The notes under the pieces: model-generated | The model's input: only the letters and a program-made list of their open reading frames with translations | Databases searched by the model: none | What the model was told of the DNA's origin: nothing | Part shown: in pieces, positions 20,286 to 29,490 of the stretch | How the letters are laid out: the number at the start of each line of letters is the position of its first letter | Position numbering within the stretch: position 1 is the stretch's first letter | Position numbers and translations under genes: made by a program | Source of the DNA: Deltaproteobacteria bacterium | GTDB taxonomy: Bacteria; Desulfobacterota; Dissulfuribacteria; Dissulfuribacterales; Dissulfuribacteraceae | Assembly: GCA_026994795.1 (NCBI GenBank) | Contig: JALWQB010000158.1 | Span: 1-54,332 of the forward strand | Length of the DNA stretch: 54,332 bases | Direction of reading: 5' to 3'

Positions 20286-20395
20286 TAAAAAGGCGTTTAT
20301 TGCCAAGCTTACAAGAGATAAAAAAATCAGAAACAACATTTTGCTGATGTGTTAAAATTTGTGAACCTTAACAGTAATCCACCTTTAAAAAACTC

Positions 20396-20428
20396 ATTTT
20401 TTGTCTTGACATTGGGGACCACCTCAGT
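20396..20428 (-). repeat. R3 terminal inverted repeat, solo copy
   Basis: Matches the 33-bp terminal repeat of the element at 29446-29629 (core ATTTTTTGTCTTGACATTGG on the plus strand, outer end CCTCAGT). The homology continues inward on the lower-coordinate side (a GGTGGAT block), so this is one end of a broken element. It cuts the integrase remnant next to it. Confidence 0.6.
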
Positions 20429-20579
20429 CAATGTTGTAGTTAAAATAATTGCCAATACGTCTGAGTGCCCTTGAATAGGCATCAATAGTTTTTGGGCTAA
20501 AGCCACTAAGATTGAGTAACTTGACATGTTTCTGATAATACTGATTGAATTTTGGGTCATTGGGCATAGATGTGTTCAT
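20424..20579 (-). pseudogene. tyrosine recombinase N-terminal fragment
   Basis: A 51-codon open frame reading MNTSMPNDPKFNQYYQKHV, then LSGFSPKTIDAYSRALRRIG and NYFNYNID. This is the SAM-like core-binding domain found at the N-terminus of phage-integrase-family recombinases, in particular those that accompany IS91-type elements. The reading frame stops at TGA exactly where the R3 terminal repeat begins, so the gene was cut by that element. The catalytic domain is absent. Fragment call is firm, source element uncertain. Confidence 0.6.
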
Positions 20580-20681
20580 TGCAAGCTTCTTGATGATGAG
20601 AAATTAAGGCAATATCATTGCCTTCAACTATTTATTACAGAAATTTGAGGTTGCAACAGACTAATTTTTGTGTGTAATATC

Positions 20682-20720
20682 AAAAAAGGAAGACTGCCGT
20701 CCCGCTTATGGCAGGGCGGC
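20682..20720 (-). terminator. probable intrinsic terminator downstream of argF
   Basis: On the minus strand a ten-base stem with two mismatches (GCCGCCCTGC / GCGGGACGGC, loop CATAA) lies 16 bases after the argF stop, followed eight bases later by six T residues. The T-run is somewhat distant from the stem. Confidence 0.5.
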
Positions 20721-20736
20721 TTCGTCCAACTACTTT

Positions 20737-21669
20737 TTATAATGACAGCAAATAGGATAGAACGCTGGCATGCAGGTGCATCTTGTTCTCTGCCTGTTCC
20801 CATACATAGGAGTTATTGCCTTCAATAACCTCATCTGTTATCTCTTCGCCCCTGTGGGCAGGAAGGCAGTGTAAGACGATCGCGTCTTTTGGCGCAAGTT
20901 TCATAAGAGATTCATTTAGTTGATATGGGGCAAAGACCTTTTTCCTCTCTTCTGCCTCATCTTCCTGCCCCATGCTTGCCCAAACATCCGTATTTATTAC
21001 ATCTGCCCATTTAACTGCCTGAGCTGGGTCCCTTACAATCTCAATCTTTGCCCCTTCACTTATGGAATCGTTAAGTATTTGAGGATCAGGGTCAAATCCC
21101 TCAGGGCACGCTATCCTCATCTCAAACCCAAGGCGTGCGCTAAGCTCCATCCAAGAGTGGCATACATTGTTCCCGTCTCCAATCCATGCCACCTTAAGGG
21201 CGCTTATAGTGTCTTTATCCTTCCCCTTTACCTCCATAACAGTCATAATATCAGACAGCGCCTGACAGGGGTGATGTTTGTCAGTAAGCCCGTTAATAAT
21301 AGGGACATCTGCCCATTGTGAAAATTCCTCTACTATCTCTTGACCAAATGTCCTTATGACAATGCAGTCAACATATCTTGAAAGCACCCTTGCAGTATCC
21401 TTTATTGGCTCGCCACGCGATAGCTGTAAGGCATCCCTTGACATATATATGACATTGCCTCCAAGCGTGAACATCGCTGCCTCAAAAGAGACCCTTGTCC
21501 TTGTAGATGGCTTTTCAAATAACAGCCCGAGCACCATGCCAGTAGCTGGGAATTGCCTTATACCAGAACGCTTTTGTCTCTTTAACCTGAACCCATCATT
21601 TAAGAGCCTCAAACATTCATCAGTTGTAAGGTCTAATACCCTTAAAAGGTGTTTGGTTTTATCAGTCAT
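20737..21669 (-). CDS. argF: ornithine carbamoyltransferase
   Basis: Makes citrulline from ornithine and carbamoyl phosphate. The carbamoyl-phosphate motif STRTR is at residues 55-59, ornithine-binding and active-site residues are in HCLPAHRGEE near residue 270, and the HPCQALSDIMT block is present. Length (310 aa) is normal. It lies 66 bases downstream of argD in the order argB-argD-argF, so three arginine steps are clustered. A likely terminator follows. Confidence 0.96.
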   Translation of the reverse strand: MTDKTKHLLRVLDLTTDECLRLLNDGFRLKRQKRSGIRQFPATGMVLGLLFEKPSTRTRVSFEAAMFTLGGNVIYMSRDALQLSRGEPIKDTARVLSRYVDCIVIRTFGQEIVEEFSQWADVPIINGLTDKHHPCQALSDIMTVMEVKGKDKDTISALKVAWIGDGNNVCHSWMELSARLGFEMRIACPEGFDPDPQILNDSISEGAKIEIVRDPAQAVKWADVINTDVWASMGQEDEAEERKKVFAPYQLNESLMKLAPKDAIVLHCLPAHRGEEITDEVIEGNNSYVWEQAENKMHLHASVLSYLLSL

Positions 21670-21735
21670 TTTATAAATCCCTTTTTATAATTTATAATGA
21701 GTAACGCTCAAGATTACGAGCTAATAGCATAATAT

Positions 21736-22935
21736 TTACTGTTTTGCCCCTTTTTTATATGTTTTTAATATATCTTCAAGGGCGCTTAAGAAAAAACCTA
21801 TCTCCTCATGCCCGATAATAAGAGGCGGTATAAGCCTTAAAAGCCTGTCTTCTGGGGTAAGGGCAAGGATGCCCCTTTTTATAAGCTCATCTCCTATACC
21901 CTTTAGCGGTTTATTGAACTCAACAGCCAGCATAAGCCCCATGCCCCTTACCTCTTTTATAATGCCTTTAAATCTCTCCTGTAATGACAAAAGCCCATCT
22001 TTAAGAAGCCCTCCTTTCTCCCTTACCTCTGAAAGAAAATCATCTTGCCCAATAATATCCAAGACCTTATGCGCCACCTCGCATACGATTGGGCCCCCTC
22101 CAAATGTAGAGGCATGTGTCCCTTTAGGGAGATATTCCATTACCTCCTCTTTCCCTACCAATGCCCCAATTGGAAGCCCGTTAGAAAGCCCCTTTGCAAG
22201 GCACATTAAATCTGGCTCAATGCCTGCCCATTCATAGGCGAATAGACGGCCAGTCCTTCCAATGCCAGTCTGCACCTCATCAAAACATAACAATATATCA
22301 TATTCATTGCAAAGCCTTCTTGCCTCCTTAATAAACTCAAGATCAAGCGGATATACCCCGCCCTCTCCTTGAACAGGCTCAAGTATTATGCCGCATGTAT
22401 CATAAGATACTGTAAGCATCAGGGCATCTATATCATTTGGGGGTATAAATGTAACATTCATTAGAAGCGGGCCAAAGTGGAGCTGATATTTGGGCTGACC
22501 TGTAACAGAAAGGGCTCCCATAGTGCGCCCATGAAATGACCTTTCAAGCGCTATTATCCCTATAGAGGACGCCCCTTTTTTGATGTGTCCATAGCGCCTC
22601 ATAAGTTTTATGGCTGCCTCAACAGATTCTGCCCCTGAGTTACAAAAGAATACCTTTTGTCCAAAGCTCAATTCACATAGCCTTTTTGCAAGCCTTGCCT
22701 GAGGCATTGTCCAGAAAAGGTTTGATGTATGCCACAGGTTTGATGCCGTCTCCTTAAGCGTGTCCAAAAGGTCATTATGGACATGCCCGAGGTTGCATAC
22801 CGCTATGCCGGCAATAAGGTCTAAAAAACGCCTTCCGTCATCTGAAAACAGCCATACTCCCTCTCCCCTTATAATCTCTATGGGAAGGCGGTTATATGTT
22901 TTGGCAATACAGTCAAATTTATCCATATTATCCAT
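21736..22935 (-). CDS. argD: acetylornithine aminotransferase
   Basis: PLP-dependent class III aminotransferase converting N-acetylglutamate semialdehyde to N-acetylornithine (and often the equivalent lysine intermediate). It shows the [20 protein letters not shown] block, the cofactor-holding [14 protein letters not shown], and the PLP lysine in [14 protein letters not shown]. Length is 399 aa, as usual. The start overlaps the end of argB by eight bases, indicating translational coupling. MDNMDKFD offers two start codons nine bases apart. Confidence 0.95.
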   Translation of the reverse strand: MDNMDKFDCIAKTYNRLPIEIIRGEGVWLFSDDGRRFLDLIAGIAVCNLGHVHNDLLDTLKETASNLWHTSNLFWTMPQARLAKRLCELSFGQKVFFCNSGAESVEAAIKLMRRYGHIKKGASSIGIIALERSFHGRTMGALSVTGQPKYQLHFGPLLMNVTFIPPNDIDALMLTVSYDTCGIILEPVQGEGGVYPLDLEFIKEARRLCNEYDILLCFDEVQTGIGRTGRLFAYEWAGIEPDLMCLAKGLSNGLPIGALVGKEEVMEYLPKGTHASTFGGGPIVCEVAHKVLDIIGQDDFLSEVREKGGLLKDGLLSLQERFKGIIKEVRGMGLMLAVEFNKPLKGIGDELIKRGILALTPEDRLLRLIPPLIIGHEEIGFFLSALEDILKTYKKGAKQ

Positions 22936-23854
22936 CAGTAACCTCCGTTCCTATACCACTGTCTGTAAAGAGCTCAAGAAGTATTGCATGTTCTATTCTT
23001 CCATCTATTATATGTGCCTTTTTTACCCCGCCCTTAATTGCCTTCTTACATGCCTTTAATTTTGGTATCATGCCTCCCTTTGCCACATTAGCATCAATCA
23101 GGGCATCTATATCCTTTATGGACATAGAGCGTATGAGTCTTTCATCACTGTCCCTTACGCCCTCAACATCTGTCAACAGTATGAGCTTTTCCGCCTTTAA
23201 TGAGCCTGCAACAGCCCCTGCTACAAGGTCTGCGTTTATGTTATGTGCAGTGCCGTCTGGCCCTACGCCAACAGGCGCTATTACAGGGACAAACCCAGCA
23301 TTTTCAAGGGCGTATATGACATCAATATTTACCTCTTCAACCCTTCCGACACGGCCAATATCTATAATCTCTGGCGGCCTTTCATCCCCTGAATACTTAT
23401 ATATCTTCATCCTTGATGTCTTAATAAGGTCTCCATCCCTTCCAGAAAGGCCGACCGCCCTGCCTCCAAAACGGTTAATAAGGCCAACTATCTCCTTATT
23501 TACTGTGCCCACAAGCACCATCTCTACAACGCTCATTGTCTCATCATCTGTAACACGCTGCCCGTTTACAAAGGTGGGCTTAATGCCCATCCTTGAAAGG
23601 GTGTTTGTAATCTGAGGGCCCCCGCCATGAACTACCACTGGCCTTATGCCCACATAGCGCATGAGAATTATGTCAAGGACAAAACTCTCCTTAAGGGCGT
23701 CATCCACCATTGCATGGCCGCCATATTTTATGACAACAGTCTTTCCAGCAAACTTCCTTATATAAGGGAGGGCCTCAATTAATATCTTTGCCCTGATGCT
23801 CTTATCTTCAAGCTCTCTTCTTAGTTCCTTTAGGGTTATAGTATCCATATCCAT
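22928..23854 (-). CDS. argB: acetylglutamate kinase
   Basis: Phosphorylates N-acetylglutamate, the second step of arginine synthesis. Signature KYGGHAM (about residue 43), VVHGGGPQI, and the late [20 protein letters not shown] followed by TDVEGV are all present. At 308 aa it includes an N-terminal helix ([20 protein letters not shown]) of the type that allows hexamer formation and arginine feedback inhibition; that regulation is inferred. Two in-frame ATGs lie six bases apart; AAGG is eight bases from the second, which is the better start. Confidence 0.96.
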   Translation of the reverse strand: MDMDTITLKELRRELEDKSIRAKILIEALPYIRKFAGKTVVIKYGGHAMVDDALKESFVLDIILMRYVGIRPVVVHGGGPQITNTLSRMGIKPTFVNGQRVTDDETMSVVEMVLVGTVNKEIVGLINRFGGRAVGLSGRDGDLIKTSRMKIYKYSGDERPPEIIDIGRVGRVEEVNIDVIYALENAGFVPVIAPVGVGPDGTAHNINADLVAGAVAGSLKAEKLILLTDVEGVRDSDERLIRSMSIKDIDALIDANVAKGGMIPKLKACKKAIKGGVKKAHIIDGRIEHAILLELFTDSGIGTEVTDG

Positions 23855-23889
23855 ATCCTTATGCCTTATCCCTTAGGGTTTAGAGTTTT

Positions 23890-25341
23890 CTAAGTATTAT
23901 CACTCAGTTCCTTATTAGATGCCTCCTCTTTTAAAGAGACCTGTAAGGGCAGGATAAAATAGAAATTATTTCCAAGGTGCACAGGCTCATATCCTACAAC
24001 CCCGCCATGCACCTCAACCACCTTTTTGACAAAGTGGAGGCCATGCCCCATGCTGTGGCCATTGTGTCTTGCAGGGTGGGCTCTGAAGCCCTCTTCAAAG
24101 AGCTTATTTGCATATTTTTCAGGTATATGAGGGCCTGTGGTAAATACATTGAATTTTATGCCAGGCTTATTATGCCCAAAGAAGCCTTCAATAATCTCTC
24201 TGCCATACGCCATAAACTTTATATTTTCGCCATGCTCATTTGTTACCTCTTCGCAATACTTTTCGGCGTTTGAAAAAAAGTTTGCATAAACCTGCGAGAT
24301 CAGGCCAACATCCACCATAAGCGGGATATCCTCTGTCTCTGGGATGCCCCCAAGCTGGTTGTCTATCCTTATCCCCTTTCTCTCAAGGCGTGCCCTGTAT
24401 CTTTCAAGCTGCGGGTCAATAACCTCTTTTTTAAAGCGGCACATCTTTTGCCTTAATACAAGGTGGCCCTTTTCAAAGTGGTCGCGTCTTAAGAGGCTCT
24501 CAAGAAAGAGGCTTGTATTGTAATAGTGTTTTTCAAGCTCCCTATACTGGTTCATAAGCTCTGAATAGAGATTAAATATCTGTCCGCTAATATCTTCAAT
24601 CTCATGTATATGCCGGCATCCATAGCTCTTATGTTTTTCTATCTTTTTTAGTATGATATCATAGATTTCATGCGCCTCTATAAGTTTTCGTTTAAGGCTG
24701 TTTAAAAAGAGCTTATATTTCATATTGGGGATGATTACATTGTGTTCAATATCAGCTACAAGGGTATTTACAAACTTTATGTGGTCTTCATTCTGCTTTA
24801 CAAGCATCTTATAGTGGAGGTTATATCCTATCCTGTTTGCGTATTTTCTGAAAAAAAGCTTGTCTTTTTCTTCAAGGCGAGATAGCGGAAAGACCTCAAA
24901 CATCCCTATAATCTCTTCTGATTCCTGTATTGGTTGCTCTGCAAAGAGCCTGCAGTTTCCACGTATTGGCGTAACAAATGAGTCATTTATCTCATAAGGC
25001 TCATCCCGGATCTCTATGCCCTCTGGAGGCGGGTTGCCAGCTACCTCTGTCCCTGAAAGAGAATCGCAGGCAACCTCAAGCCTCTCCTCACTGCCTTGAG
25101 ACAATAGATAGAGGCAGCAGTCAAGCCCCATGAACTCTTTTGGCACAAACACTGCTACCCTGAAAAAATTCTCAATGGTCTCAAATTCTTGGGCAAGGTC
25201 AAAAAATGCCCGAAGGGCGCGCCCCTGAGTTCTGGTAAACTTATACTTTTCATAGTCCTCTTTCTTCTTCCTTATGCGGGCAAGGACTGTTGAAAGGCTT
25301 GATGGCTCATGGCTGTAAAAAGTCATAAAATGACCTCTCAA
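23890..25341 (-). CDS. cytoplasmic sensor histidine kinase
   Basis: A 483-residue two-component-type kinase without transmembrane segments. Residues about 30-190 look like a GAF-type sensor domain. A dimerisation/phosphoacceptor helix carries IEHNVIIPNM, whose His is the likely phosphorylation site (about residue 205). The catalytic HATPase domain has the N-box VYANFFSNAEKYCEE, a partly degenerate G1 region, and GHSMGHGLHFVKKVVEVHGG as the G2 box. The signal and partner regulator are unknown; no response regulator is adjacent. It sits in the arginine gene cluster 35 bases upstream of argB. The first ATG overlaps a stop in the hemD remnant as ATGA; a second ATG follows at residue 6. Confidence 0.85.
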   Translation of the reverse strand: MRGHFMTFYSHEPSSLSTVLARIRKKKEDYEKYKFTRTQGRALRAFFDLAQEFETIENFFRVAVFVPKEFMGLDCCLYLLSQGSEERLEVACDSLSGTEVAGNPPPEGIEIRDEPYEINDSFVTPIRGNCRLFAEQPIQESEEIIGMFEVFPLSRLEEKDKLFFRKYANRIGYNLHYKMLVKQNEDHIKFVNTLVADIEHNVIIPNMKYKLFLNSLKRKLIEAHEIYDIILKKIEKHKSYGCRHIHEIEDISGQIFNLYSELMNQYRELEKHYYNTSLFLESLLRRDHFEKGHLVLRQKMCRFKKEVIDPQLERYRARLERKGIRIDNQLGGIPETEDIPLMVDVGLISQVYANFFSNAEKYCEEVTNEHGENIKFMAYGREIIEGFFGHNKPGIKFNVFTTGPHIPEKYANKLFEEGFRAHPARHNGHSMGHGLHFVKKVVEVHGGVVGYEPVHLGNNFYFILPLQVSLKEEASNKELSDNT

Positions 25342-25914
25342 TCTCTTTTACAAGCGCCTTTATAGCGGCGGTCTTGGGCATTATGTGGCATTATATGGCA
25401 TTTAAGGCCATATTCCTCTATTGTTTTTTTAGTTACAGGGCCAAGGGACGCACCTCTTTTGCCCTTCGGGTATAACATACTTATTTTTGTGCCGTTATAC
25501 GCGGCTTTAGAGCTTATAAGAGCCTTAAATTCTTCAATAAGCCCCTCCTGCTGAAAGCGCTCTGGCATCAGGTCAGGAGTGATGCCGAGCTTATTTAACT
25601 CATTTGCAGTTGCGCTGCCCACACATGCCACCTTTAGCCCTCCAAACACCCTTACATTTTTTCCAATTTGTCTCACCCTCTCATAAAAGAACCCTACGGC
25701 ATTCTGGCTTGTAAATAACGCCTAATTATATTTTCCAATATTTTCTATGGACTCGTCAAGGGTTAAAGTGTCATCAGGAAATTTTTGCTCTATAACAGGA
25801 AATGATATGCACCTTGCCCCAATGGCCTCAAGCATTGAAAACAGTTCGTAAGACATGGCGCGTGGGTGCGTTATGATAATAGAGAGGCCAATTTGTTGTT
25901 GTCATTTCCCATTA
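25307..25914 (-). pseudogene. hemD: decayed uroporphyrinogen-III synthase gene
   Basis: HemD closes the tetrapyrrole ring to uroporphyrinogen III. The pieces are clear but broken. Reading 5' to 3' on the minus strand: GLSIIITHPRAMSYELFSML, then SIENIGKYN followed by an in-frame TAG exactly where HemD proteins have Trp before '(L/A)xFTSxNAV', then ALFTSQNAVGFFYERV, then the intact 112-codon stretch (25676-25338). That stretch jumps from ISMLYPKGKR to GPVTKKTIEEYGL, omitting about 70 residues of the usual middle, and loses frame before the end: one extra C near 25365 hides a KTAAIKALVKEIERSF tail. The N-terminus also needs one base restored near the ATG that overlaps the upstream stop. So there are two frameshifts, one nonsense codon and one large deletion. 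Confidence 0.75.
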
Positions 25915-26763
25915 TGTCCCTGATGTCTTACTTAAACCTTCAATTAATATAGCGGCAAGCATCGGGAGCATTATCTCATGGTGCCCTGTAAAATTAAACC
26001 CCTTTCCGCCCTTAAGCGTTGGTCGGGATACGACATTTGTGTGAGGCCGATACTGGCGTATAAAGTCAAAGTTTGCAGTTGTAATGTTATCAAGCGGATA
26101 ACCAAGGTTTCTTGCTATCGTAATTGCCTTTAAAAATACCTCTGGCAATATGACGGCAGAGCCAAAGTTTACATATACGCCTTGATCAAGGCCTGCAATG
26201 ATTGATGTAAACAGTTTAAAGTCATTGTAGGACGATGCGCCAATGGCGGCGCCGTCTGCGCTCGGGTGCATATGTATTATATCTGTCCCTATTGCTACAT
26301 GGATAGTTACAGGGATATTGAGGCAATAGGCATTATAAATGATACTGAGCTCTTTATAGGGAAGCCCCTCTCTTTCTATTGCCATGCCAACTGCTTCTCC
26401 AAGCCCGATATCCTCTTTATAGGCATGTTGTGCGCAATTATTTAAGAAATCAGCCGTCTCTTTTGCCATGCCAAATGTTCCATCGCCAATAGATGCCCCC
26501 ACATCCTCAGATGTCCTTCCAACTGCCGCAAGCTCAAAGTCGTGGATAAGGCATGCGCCGTTTTGGGCTATTGCGGTTATAATCCCCTGTTTCATAAGGT
26601 GAATTATAATCGGGCTAAGGCCAACCTTTATAACATGAGCGCCCATTCCAAACACAAACGGCCTTTTGTTACGCCTTGCAGATATTATAATCTGCCCAAG
26701 CTCCTTAAGCCCCTTTCCTGCAAGCATATTAGGGACGGTATTGAGAAAGTCGGAAAAGCTCAT
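25912..26763 (-). CDS. deoxyhypusine-synthase-like protein
   Basis: At least 283 residues of the deoxyhypusine synthase superfamily, a Rossmann-like NAD-binding fold. Family blocks: FVFGMGAHVIKVGLSPIII, AQNGACLIHDFELAAVGRTS, IHVAIGTDIIHMHPSADGAA, NFGSAVILPEVFLKA, and FTGHHEIMLPMLAA. Bacteria lack eIF5A, so hypusination is not its role; the bacterial substrate is unknown. The frame stays open far upstream of the first ATG, and its extra residues (IKIDFSGLKRTSLYERPSLV) look like the proper N-terminus of the family. GGGGG at 26897-26901 lies seven bases before an ATA codon at 26889, which may be a rare or mutated start, giving 325 aa. The stop overlaps the start of the hemD remnant. Confidence 0.7.
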   Translation of the reverse strand: MSFSDFLNTVPNMLAGKGLKELGQIIISARRNKRPFVFGMGAHVIKVGLSPIIIHLMKQGIITAIAQNGACLIHDFELAAVGRTSEDVGASIGDGTFGMAKETADFLNNCAQHAYKEDIGLGEAVGMAIEREGLPYKELSIIYNAYCLNIPVTIHVAIGTDIIHMHPSADGAAIGASSYNDFKLFTSIIAGLDQGVYVNFGSAVILPEVFLKAITIARNLGYPLDNITTANFDFIRQYRPHTNVVSRPTLKGGKGFNFTGHHEIMLPMLAAILIEGLSKTSGT

Positions 26764-26918
26764 GCCCTTATATGGGATTGAAGAAAAAGAGTTTATTTCA
26801 ACAAGGCTCGGGCGCTCATATAAAGATGTCCTTTTAAGCCCTGAAAAATCAATCTTAATCTTTTTATCATGGAATTTTTTATTGATTATTTTTAGTCCCC
26901 CTTTTTGCTGTTCAGGAT

Positions 26919-27518
26919 TTAAGTAAGCGTAAGACCCTCTTCTACCAGTTCACAGAATTGATGCTCAAGAAAGAGATGCACTTCCTGTATCCTCGGCGTA
27001 TCCTGAGAGGGGACAGCTATTACAAGGTCAAAATCCCCCTCAAACTTGGCGCCCCCCATGCCTGAGAGTAGCACGGTCTTTGCGCCCCTGACTTTTGCTG
27101 CATTGAGGCCAAGGTGGACATTCCTGCTTGTCCCGCTTGTGCTTATGCCAAGCGCTATGTCAAGTTGTCCTACAATGGCCTCAACCTGTTTTTTAAATAT
27201 CTCATCAAAGCTATAGTCGTTTCCAATGCTTGTAATTATGCTCGTATCAGTTGTGAGGGCAATTGCAGGATAAGGACGCCTTTCAAGCCTGAATCTATTG
27301 ATAAACTCTGCTGCAATATGCTGGGCGTCAGCAGCGCTCCCGCCATTTCCAAATGTTACAAGCTTTCCGCCTTTTTTTATGGCATCTATGCACCAGTGAG
27401 AAAGGGTCTCAATCTTTTTAAAAAGCCCCTCATCCATTGAGGCATCCAAGAGCCCTTTAAGGCTGTCTTTTGATGCAATTATATGATTTTCGTTTTGCAT
27501 AGAGTTCTTAGAGGCCAT
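26919..27518 (-). CDS. gmhA: phosphoheptose isomerase-like SIS domain protein
   Basis: GmhA converts sedoheptulose 7-phosphate to D-glycero-D-manno-heptose 7-phosphate for LPS core. The 199 residues carry the SIS core with FGNGGSAADAQHIAAEF, GISTSGTSRNV and the zinc/active-site end QEVHLFLEHQFCELVE, which is specific for GmhA among SIS proteins. No other heptose gene is next to it. It is in line with the minus-strand cluster: the flavoprotein gene ends 23 bases upstream and the deoxyhypusine-synthase-like frame starts within about 30 bases downstream. A GGGTG about seven bases before the ATG can act as ribosome binding site. Confidence 0.88.
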   Translation of the reverse strand: MASKNSMQNENHIIASKDSLKGLLDASMDEGLFKKIETLSHWCIDAIKKGGKLVTFGNGGSAADAQHIAAEFINRFRLERRPYPAIALTTDTSIITSIGNDYSFDEIFKKQVEAIVGQLDIALGISTSGTSRNVHLGLNAAKVRGAKTVLLSGMGGAKFEGDFDLVIAVPSQDTPRIQEVHLFLEHQFCELVEEGLTLT

Positions 27519-27541
27519 AATTCACCCGTTTCTTTTTTATT

Positions 27542-28153
27542 CTATATAGATATGCCGATATCATTAAGTGAGAGATTGAGCGCAAGCCTTTTTCCTATGG
27601 TCTCTGCCTCTTCCATTATATCTTTATGCCCTTTTACCTCTGCCCTCTTTTCAATCCCGCGGTATAAAAATGCCCTTTTATTTTCACATGATATGGCGTC
27701 AAAAAAGTATTTCATTGTAAGAATCGGGCCATCAAACAGGCTTTTCCCCCGTGTGGCTCCAATACCTATGAATATACCATCTTTTTTCTTTTTATTAACT
27801 TCAGCCTGTTTTAATACATATTTTTTGACCCAGAATGCCTGCATCCTCTCAACTAATGCCTGAGTTTTTGCCGTAATATTATAGAAGAATATGGGAGAGG
27901 CTGCTATAATGCAATCTGCTATAGCGATTGAGCTATAGAGAGGAGATAGGTCGTCTTTTAACGGACACTTTCCATCCTTGTCACATGCACCGCATTCAAT
28001 ACATGGCTCAAAATTAATCTTATATAAATTTACCTTTTGTATATCTGCGCCATGCCCCTTAGCAGCCTCAATCACTGCATCAAGGAAGGTATCAGTATTG
28101 CCCCCTTTTCTTGGAGAACCCATAAAGGCAAGGAGCTTTGTTGTCTCTTTCAT
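27542..28153 (-). CDS. iron-sulfur flavoprotein / NADPH-dependent FMN reductase family
   Basis: A 203-residue flavodoxin-like redox protein. FMN-phosphate loop GSPRKGGNTD at residues 12-21, then the compact cysteine motif CIECGACDKDGKCPLKDD (about 51-68) characteristic of the iron-sulfur flavoprotein branch, then ASPIFFYNITAKTQALVERM, which lines the flavin. The cysteines may bind a 4Fe-4S cluster. Its electron partners are unknown. It is the first gene of the minus-strand cluster that runs down to argF, but no shared function is evident. Confidence 0.85.
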   Translation of the reverse strand: MKETTKLLAFMGSPRKGGNTDTFLDAVIEAAKGHGADIQKVNLYKINFEPCIECGACDKDGKCPLKDDLSPLYSSIAIADCIIAASPIFFYNITAKTQALVERMQAFWVKKYVLKQAEVNKKKKDGIFIGIGATRGKSLFDGPILTMKYFFDAISCENKRAFLYRGIEKRAEVKGHKDIMEEAETIGKRLALNLSLNDIGISI

Positions 28154-28438
28154 AGTCTTTCACCAGCGTATTATTATTTTTCAATATGACCTATTTTCTA
28201 CATTAAAAAATACTACCATATTTTGCAATACCTTTAGCCTCATATTGCCTTATAGGCAAGTGTCTTTTCCCATGTCATCAATTTCAGGATTATGTGATGA
28301 ATATTTTCATTTGGTCCAATAATTATAGCATGATATATTACTAACATTTATTCTTTGGTCAAAACCACACCAAAAATTTTGAATATCAAATAATTATCGG
28401 CTTATATTGGACTTTTGAAAACAACGAGTTATGAATAA

Positions 28439-28543
28439 ATCAAGAATAAAAAATTTCCAATGCCCTTGAAATTATCCGCAAAATGTGTAGGATGGCCTCG
28501 TGATGCAGCGGATCAATGGCTTTCGTCAAGATTGAATGAATAG
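28439..28543 (+). pseudogene. AlpA-like excisionase/regulator C-terminal remnant
   Basis: Thirty-four open codons before a TAG read FPMPLKLSAKCVGWPRDAAD followed by QWLSSRLNE. The pattern FP.P.KL....VGW...(D/E)...W is the C-terminal half of the AlpA/MerR-like helix-turn-helix proteins that control excision of integrated elements. The N-terminal half is missing; an upstream in-frame TAA excludes a longer reading. It is the only recognisable content of the gap 28154-28698. Confidence 0.5.
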
Positions 28544-28698
28544 TAAAATTAACTGTAACAATTTAATTATTGTCTTTTTTTATTTTTAATATTGGTTAGT
28601 TATAGATTAGGGTAATTCCCGCCCTCTCTGCCATTTAGTTCCATCTATAGTTTTAAGGGATATTTTAAAAGTATGTTGTATAATATGGGTCTGTTATA

Positions 28699-29490
28699 AT
28701 GTTTTGCATAAGCCTTATTGAGGACAATATAGAGGGATTTTTTAATAAATTGTCTTGTTTAGCCAATAATTCCCATTGTCTTGTAGAGATACGTTTAGAC
28801 GGCCTGTACCCTATGATCCAGAACAAGAAGGCATCTTCGCCTATCCCTCTCTTATGCTCAATGCTTAGAAAGTCCTCAGTAATCTCCATGAATATGCCAA
28901 TAATTTTTACAAACAGGAAGGAGGATGAGGGTGGACTATTTAAAGGGACAGAAGAAGAGAGGATAAGCTGGCTTATGGAGGTAATAGAGGGAAGAATTGC
29001 CTCTTATGTTGATATAGAACTTAGAACAGAGACTAAATTAAGGGAGATGATTATTAATAGGGCAAAAGAGCTTCAAGTAAACATTATAGTATCTTACCAT
29101 GATTTTAATGGCACCCCCAGAAGCCCCCAATTATTATCTGTGCTTAAAAAGGCTTATGATACAGGGTGTAATATTATAAAAATAGTATGCACTCCTAAGA
29201 ACGTCTATGATATACTCACTGTTATGGTTATCTACAGGGAATTTCAATCTATACTGAAAGGGAGCGAAGGAAGAGACATCAGGCTTATTGCATTTTCAAT
29301 GGGAGAGCTCGGGAAGATAACAAGAGTGATGTCTCTTTTATTGGGAGCGCCCTTTTCATATTGCGCCTATAGTAAGATGGAAGAGACAGCCCGTGGACAG
29401 TTTATATTAGAAGAAATGCAGGAAATTTGCCAGAAGTTATCTATTACTGAGGTTGATCCCAGTATCAAGACAAAAAATGAGGTTTTTTAA
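28699..29490 (+). CDS. aroD: 3-dehydroquinate dehydratase, type I
   Basis: Third step of the shikimate pathway, through a Schiff base. The catalytic His is in IIVSYHDFNGTP (about residue 133) and the Schiff-base Lys in NIIKIVCTP (about residue 159). The family's closing region LIAFSMGELGKITRVMSLLL and the following FSYCAY segment are present. At 263 aa it is a little long: the last ~16 residues (ITEVDPSIKTKNEVF, then stop) are encoded by the left terminal repeat of a mobile element inserted there, so the native C-terminus was replaced. The reading frame starts directly at an ATG with no clear Shine-Dalgarno. aroE is far away at 49.5 kb. Confidence 0.9.
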   Translation: MFCISLIEDNIEGFFNKLSCLANNSHCLVEIRLDGLYPMIQNKKASSPIPLLCSMLRKSSVISMNMPIIFTNRKEDEGGLFKGTEEERISWLMEVIEGRIASYVDIELRTETKLREMIINRAKELQVNIIVSYHDFNGTPRSPQLLSVLKKAYDTGCNIIKIVCTPKNVYDILTVMVIYREFQSILKGSEGRDIRLIAFSMGELGKITRVMSLLLGAPFSYCAYSKMEETARGQFILEEMQEICQKLSITEVDPSIKTKNEVF

